DNA of 60,000 nucleotides, taken from assembly GCA_014529385.2 (NCBI GenBank), contig CM043944.1, positions 88,442,884-88,502,883 on the forward strand. The letters are read 5' to 3'. The notes beneath the pieces are model-generated. The model was given only the letters and a program-made list of their open reading frames with translations, did no database searches and had not been told where the DNA came from. The DNA is from Adiantum capillus-veneris (lineage: Eukaryota > Streptophyta > Polypodiopsida > Polypodiales > Pteridaceae). This document shows, in pieces, positions 56,893 to 60,000 of this stretch (position 1 is its first letter; each line of letters begins with the position of its first letter). Both the position numbers and the translations under genes were made by a program.

Positions 56893-57193
56893 TGGTGGGC
56901 TTAAGGTGGTGGTGGTCATGGGTGTTAAGGGGCGGCAATGAAAGGTAGTGGTGGTGGGATGAAAAAAAAGCTCGATCCAAAGCTTGCTTCGTAACCACCC
57001 CTTAGGCTCTATAAACACATGGTGCTGCATGATATTACCATTGCAAGCTTTGGCTAATTTCAAAAGTTTTATAGTGGTTGTGGAGCAATATCCATGCCCT
57101 CTAGCCCCCGCAAGAAAATCTGTATGATTGAAGCACTTGAGCTACTCTTGACATGTAAATACTAGGCGAGATGGGGCTCTGAGACTTGTTTAA

Positions 57194-58514
57194 CACTAGG
57201 TTGGTAATGGGACACTTTTATGTCCTGTTAAGTGACCATTTTCCTTGAATTATGTCAAGAGTTTCAAAATGGATTTTGAGGTGCTATCTGTCTAAAAAGT
57301 TGTCTCATGAGATGAAAAAAACTCGACATTTTTTTGGAATATCAATTCCATCTTTAACCTTGTCCTTGCACAACATTTCACAACCTAAACTGTGTGAAAA
57401 AACGGGTCCTGTTTTTGGCTTTTTTCAACTTTTTGCAACTATACCACTCTAGAATTCATGTTTGTGAGGTCTATAATGCTAGAGAACTATCTTTAGTAGT
57501 CCTCAACATGTCCTGATGCTTTTAGGGAGAAATAAATGTTAAAGTTGTAAGTTATGACCAAATTACAAAAATTGTCAAGTCCTGTTTTTTAGCCAATTTT
57601 AGGTCTTCTATGATTTTTTTGGTGGCTTTCATGATATCCAAATGCAGTTTTGATTTTCTATGTCACATATTGTAACATAAAGCTAATATTCCTTGAGTTT
57701 TGGGGCACCTAATACGCTATTTTGCATAGTAGACAACGATGGTTGATTTTTTCAATTATAGAAGAAAACGAAGCATTCTAGTATATCAAGTATAGCTTTT
57801 TCAATATTGTTAATTTCTTGTGACAACTACATGCATTTTGTAGGTAGTAACCATATCTAGTCATAAGGATCAAATTTGGCTAGATATTGAATAGTTTCTA
57901 TGGGATTCTACAACTCATAATGTTGAACCCAGTTTTTTCATGTTTGCTGTATTCAGCACTTCATCTTTGTCCCCAAGACTCCCCTTGGTAAGAGATGTAT
58001 TATTCTTTTGACATGCTCCATGGCTCCTTATGAACCTAAAGGACAATAGGGAACTAAGAAAACATGCATATATTATTTGTATTGAGCGTGGCTATAGAAA
58101 CTTTGATGATAGGTTTGCAGAATGGTAAAAATTCAAATTTTTTGTACCTATTTCTTTTGGCAAAACAAAAAATAGTGAGTGAGAAGCAATCATATGTTCT
58201 GATCACCAACCCATTGAAGTTAACTAGGGAATTTATCTCAAGTCCTACAAAAATCCCTAATCTTATTTTTATGCAACAAAACGTAAGAAATGATTGTTTT
58301 GATGAAAATGTACTGGTCCATCAATTTTGGAGGCTTGGTGTGACCAAAACATTAGAAATTTTACAAGTTTCTTATTTTTTCCATGTGTAGTAGGCCTTGA
58401 ATTATAACCTCATGTAAGGATTTTACAAAATGAGTGGATCTACTATGGTTTTGGAGGTTTTTTTCAAACCCCTGAAAGGACACTTTTATGTCCTGTTAGG
58501 TTACCAACCTAGTG
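57194..58514. mobile_element. Non-autonomous DNA transposon, CACTAGG ends, TTAA flanks
   Basis: Perfect 14-bp terminal inverted repeats, CACTAGGTTGGTAA at 57194-57207 and its complement at 58501-58514. They are flanked by TTAA on both sides (57190-57193 and 58515-58518). Just inside each end lies a 21-bp block (57210-57230 and 58478-58498) in direct orientation, with a quasi-palindromic core GGACACTTTTATGTCC. The 1.3-kb interior is AT-rich without transposase motifs; the 108-codon frame at 58064-58390 is not recognised. The ends suggest the CACTA group or relatives; the 4-bp TTAA duplication is more like piggyBac or Chapaev types. Confidence 0.8.
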
Positions 58515-58536
58515 TTAAGAAAGCCAAAAATATGCG

Positions 58537-58538
<2 letters not shown>

Positions 58539-58595
<57 letters not shown>
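58539..58595. repeat. (GA)n microsatellite
   Basis: About 28 GA units, 20 bases right of the DNA transposon. Confidence 0.97.
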
Positions 58596-58596
<1 letters not shown>

Positions 58597-58957
58597 AGCA
58601 ACAGCAGCATAGGATCAAATAATCTCAAGACACCTGAAAGATCTATCCCACAGCGTTGGGCCCAAACTTTGCTACTCAAGAGGGATTTAGGATAACTACT
58701 CTTCCACAATTCAGACATGGAAAGGATATATCAGTTTCCTCTAAACACACACATGCACGCACATAAAATAGGGCAACCCACCAATGAGCACAAGTTTGTG
58801 TTCAAAAGCACAACCATAGAAACCATTTTCTGAATGCATGTAGCACAAAATTGAAAGGTGCATCTTCGAAAAAAATCTCCCAAAGGAACTCTAAATAAGG
58901 TAAGTTAAGTCCAGCTTGAAATGCAATCATACAACTGTTAGAACACACAAACAAATC

Positions 58958-58992
<35 letters not shown>

Positions 58993-59437
58993 GAGGAGAG
59001 TTGCAAAAGGTAAAAGACAGGTTTTGAACTCAAGACTTGTTGTACCTTTGAGGTAGAGGTGCCAACTCAGGTCAAAATAATAAAATTACAGGGGATGCAT
59101 GCCAAGCCAAGTGCATGCTTGCTACTAATTACTCGCTTGGAGGTCGGTGGCTGTCTGCAGGGGCAAGCTTTTCATTTTGCCAAATGCAAGCAGAGACCTG
59201 GCCGCAGCTTTCATGGAGACCTTGAGAGAGTAGGCAGAAGCCGTCTTCAAGAACAAGCAAGACGGGGGCCGGCGCCTGCTTCAATATTCCCAGCTCCTGC
59301 TCTCCTGCGCCCTTGATGCTTAAAGAGCCCGGCCACTTGGCGCTACTGCAGACGTCGTCATGAACGCTTGCGGGCGACTTTCTTCGGTATGGATGCATGT
59401 GGGTGCTTCCCCATTTAGAGCGCCGCAGCCCACTAGA
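58596..59437. other. Intergenic stretch, no gene recognised
   Basis: No supported ORF. A second GA run lies at about 58961-58989. From about 59150 the sequence becomes GC-richer, with mixed codon-like composition but no domain. Confidence 0.4.
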
Positions 59438-59449
59438 ATTAGGGTTTTG

Positions 59450-59496
<47 letters not shown>

Positions 59497-59510
59497 CACA
59501 CACACAAACA
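59438..59510 (+). promoter_or_regulatory. Possible promoter/5' UTR region: telo-box plus CT run
   Basis: ATTAGGGTTTT (a telo-box-like element) at 59438-59448 is followed by (CT)n at 59453-59493 and a CA run. This pairing is frequent near transcription starts of plant genes, but no coding exon is visible to the right edge. Confidence 0.25.
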
Positions 59511-60000
59511 CACAACAGGGGCACGCACGCTACCAAGCGCAATATTGTGCACACCATCCACCTTAGAAGGCTCCCTCATATAGCTTCTTCAAGAACAACC
59601 TCTCACATATTTGAAATTAGAAATGGCGGTCTTCTTCAACAGTTCTTGTTATGCTCGGCTGTTATTATATAATATACCACTTTGCAATATTTAGAAATGT
59701 TTTTATACAAGGCATCACTGATGGCCCAGTGCCCACCCACCAGTGTTGGAAAAAAGGCCGGGGTCTAGTGTATTTTTAACTGGCTAAAATTGCAAAATCC
59801 AAGCTAGCTTTCAAGCTCATGCCTTGAAGACAATCTGTAAATTTTACAAGTTTATCTAAGAAACAACATATGCTACACATTTTAACCCGAGAATAGGGAA
59901 ACCATTAAGTTCGGTCCTTTTTTCTTTGATTGGACAGAATGTTTCTTGTGGATCACACGAGTTGGTGGCCCTACCTACACTTCTCCGTGTGTGTGTGTGT
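59511..60000. other. Right edge of window, no gene recognised
   Basis: AT-rich sequence ending in a GT run that continues past the window. Nothing is supported. Confidence 0.4.

Noticed and set aside
56812-57063. Thr/Pro-rich - strand ORF
   Set aside because: It spans the 96-base tandem duplication and simple GGT repeats, with no domain.

Overview
This is nuclear DNA from a land plant with a large, repeat-rich genome. The evidence is nested LTR retrotransposons primed by initiator tRNA-Met, a chromovirus, many GA/CT/GT microsatellites, and almost no host coding sequence. The style of the elements suggests a fern or another seed-free plant, but nothing here settles the species. Roughly the first 43 kb is a stack of retroelements; the last 17 kb is intergenic DNA with older fragments.

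Region 1 (1-24975) is read as one very large, decayed Ty3/gypsy-type element on the + strand, called C here. Its start lies left of the window. It has a leader with palindromic repeats (1-1436), gag (1437-11974), a first retropepsin (12281-13489), RT, RNase H and integrase (13646-16729), and a second retropepsin after integrase (16705-17148). A spacer with more copies of the palindrome follows, then a long coiled-coil ORF (20557-24054) and an LTR-like end (24109-24975). The gag is split by copia element A (2072-9111, - strand, target duplication ATAGT). Whether the 20557-24975 part belongs to C or to a second element is not resolved.

Region 2 (24976-34389) is an older - strand Ty3/gypsy element, F. 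It keeps gag and protease but loses pol where region 1 abuts it. Its probable 5' LTR is split by copia element B (28099-32665, target duplication TTCTC). B is odd: its two LTRs are in inverted orientation and its pol stops inside RT.

Region 3 (34390-43212) is chromovirus E, + strand, with 1.5-kb LTRs, PBS, PPT and a GGATG target duplication. Its 1,649-codon gag-pol has one in-frame TGA.

Region 4 (43213-60000) holds a decayed reverse-transcriptase gene of neither copia nor gypsy type (43818-46982, - strand), which resembles Penelope-like enzymes. It also holds a 0.2-0.3-kb repeat array, one candidate host exon (50279-50431), a copia gag relic, a LINE-type ORF1 relic, duplicated intergenic segments, a 1.3-kb DNA transposon with CACTAGG ends and TTAA flanks, and long microsatellites.

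The signals most worth following are the repeated near-perfect palindrome, the two-protease gypsy architecture with its extra coiled-coil ORF, the inverted-LTR copia, and the unusual RT relic. Almost every coding region carries stops or frameshifts. Only E looks close to recently active.
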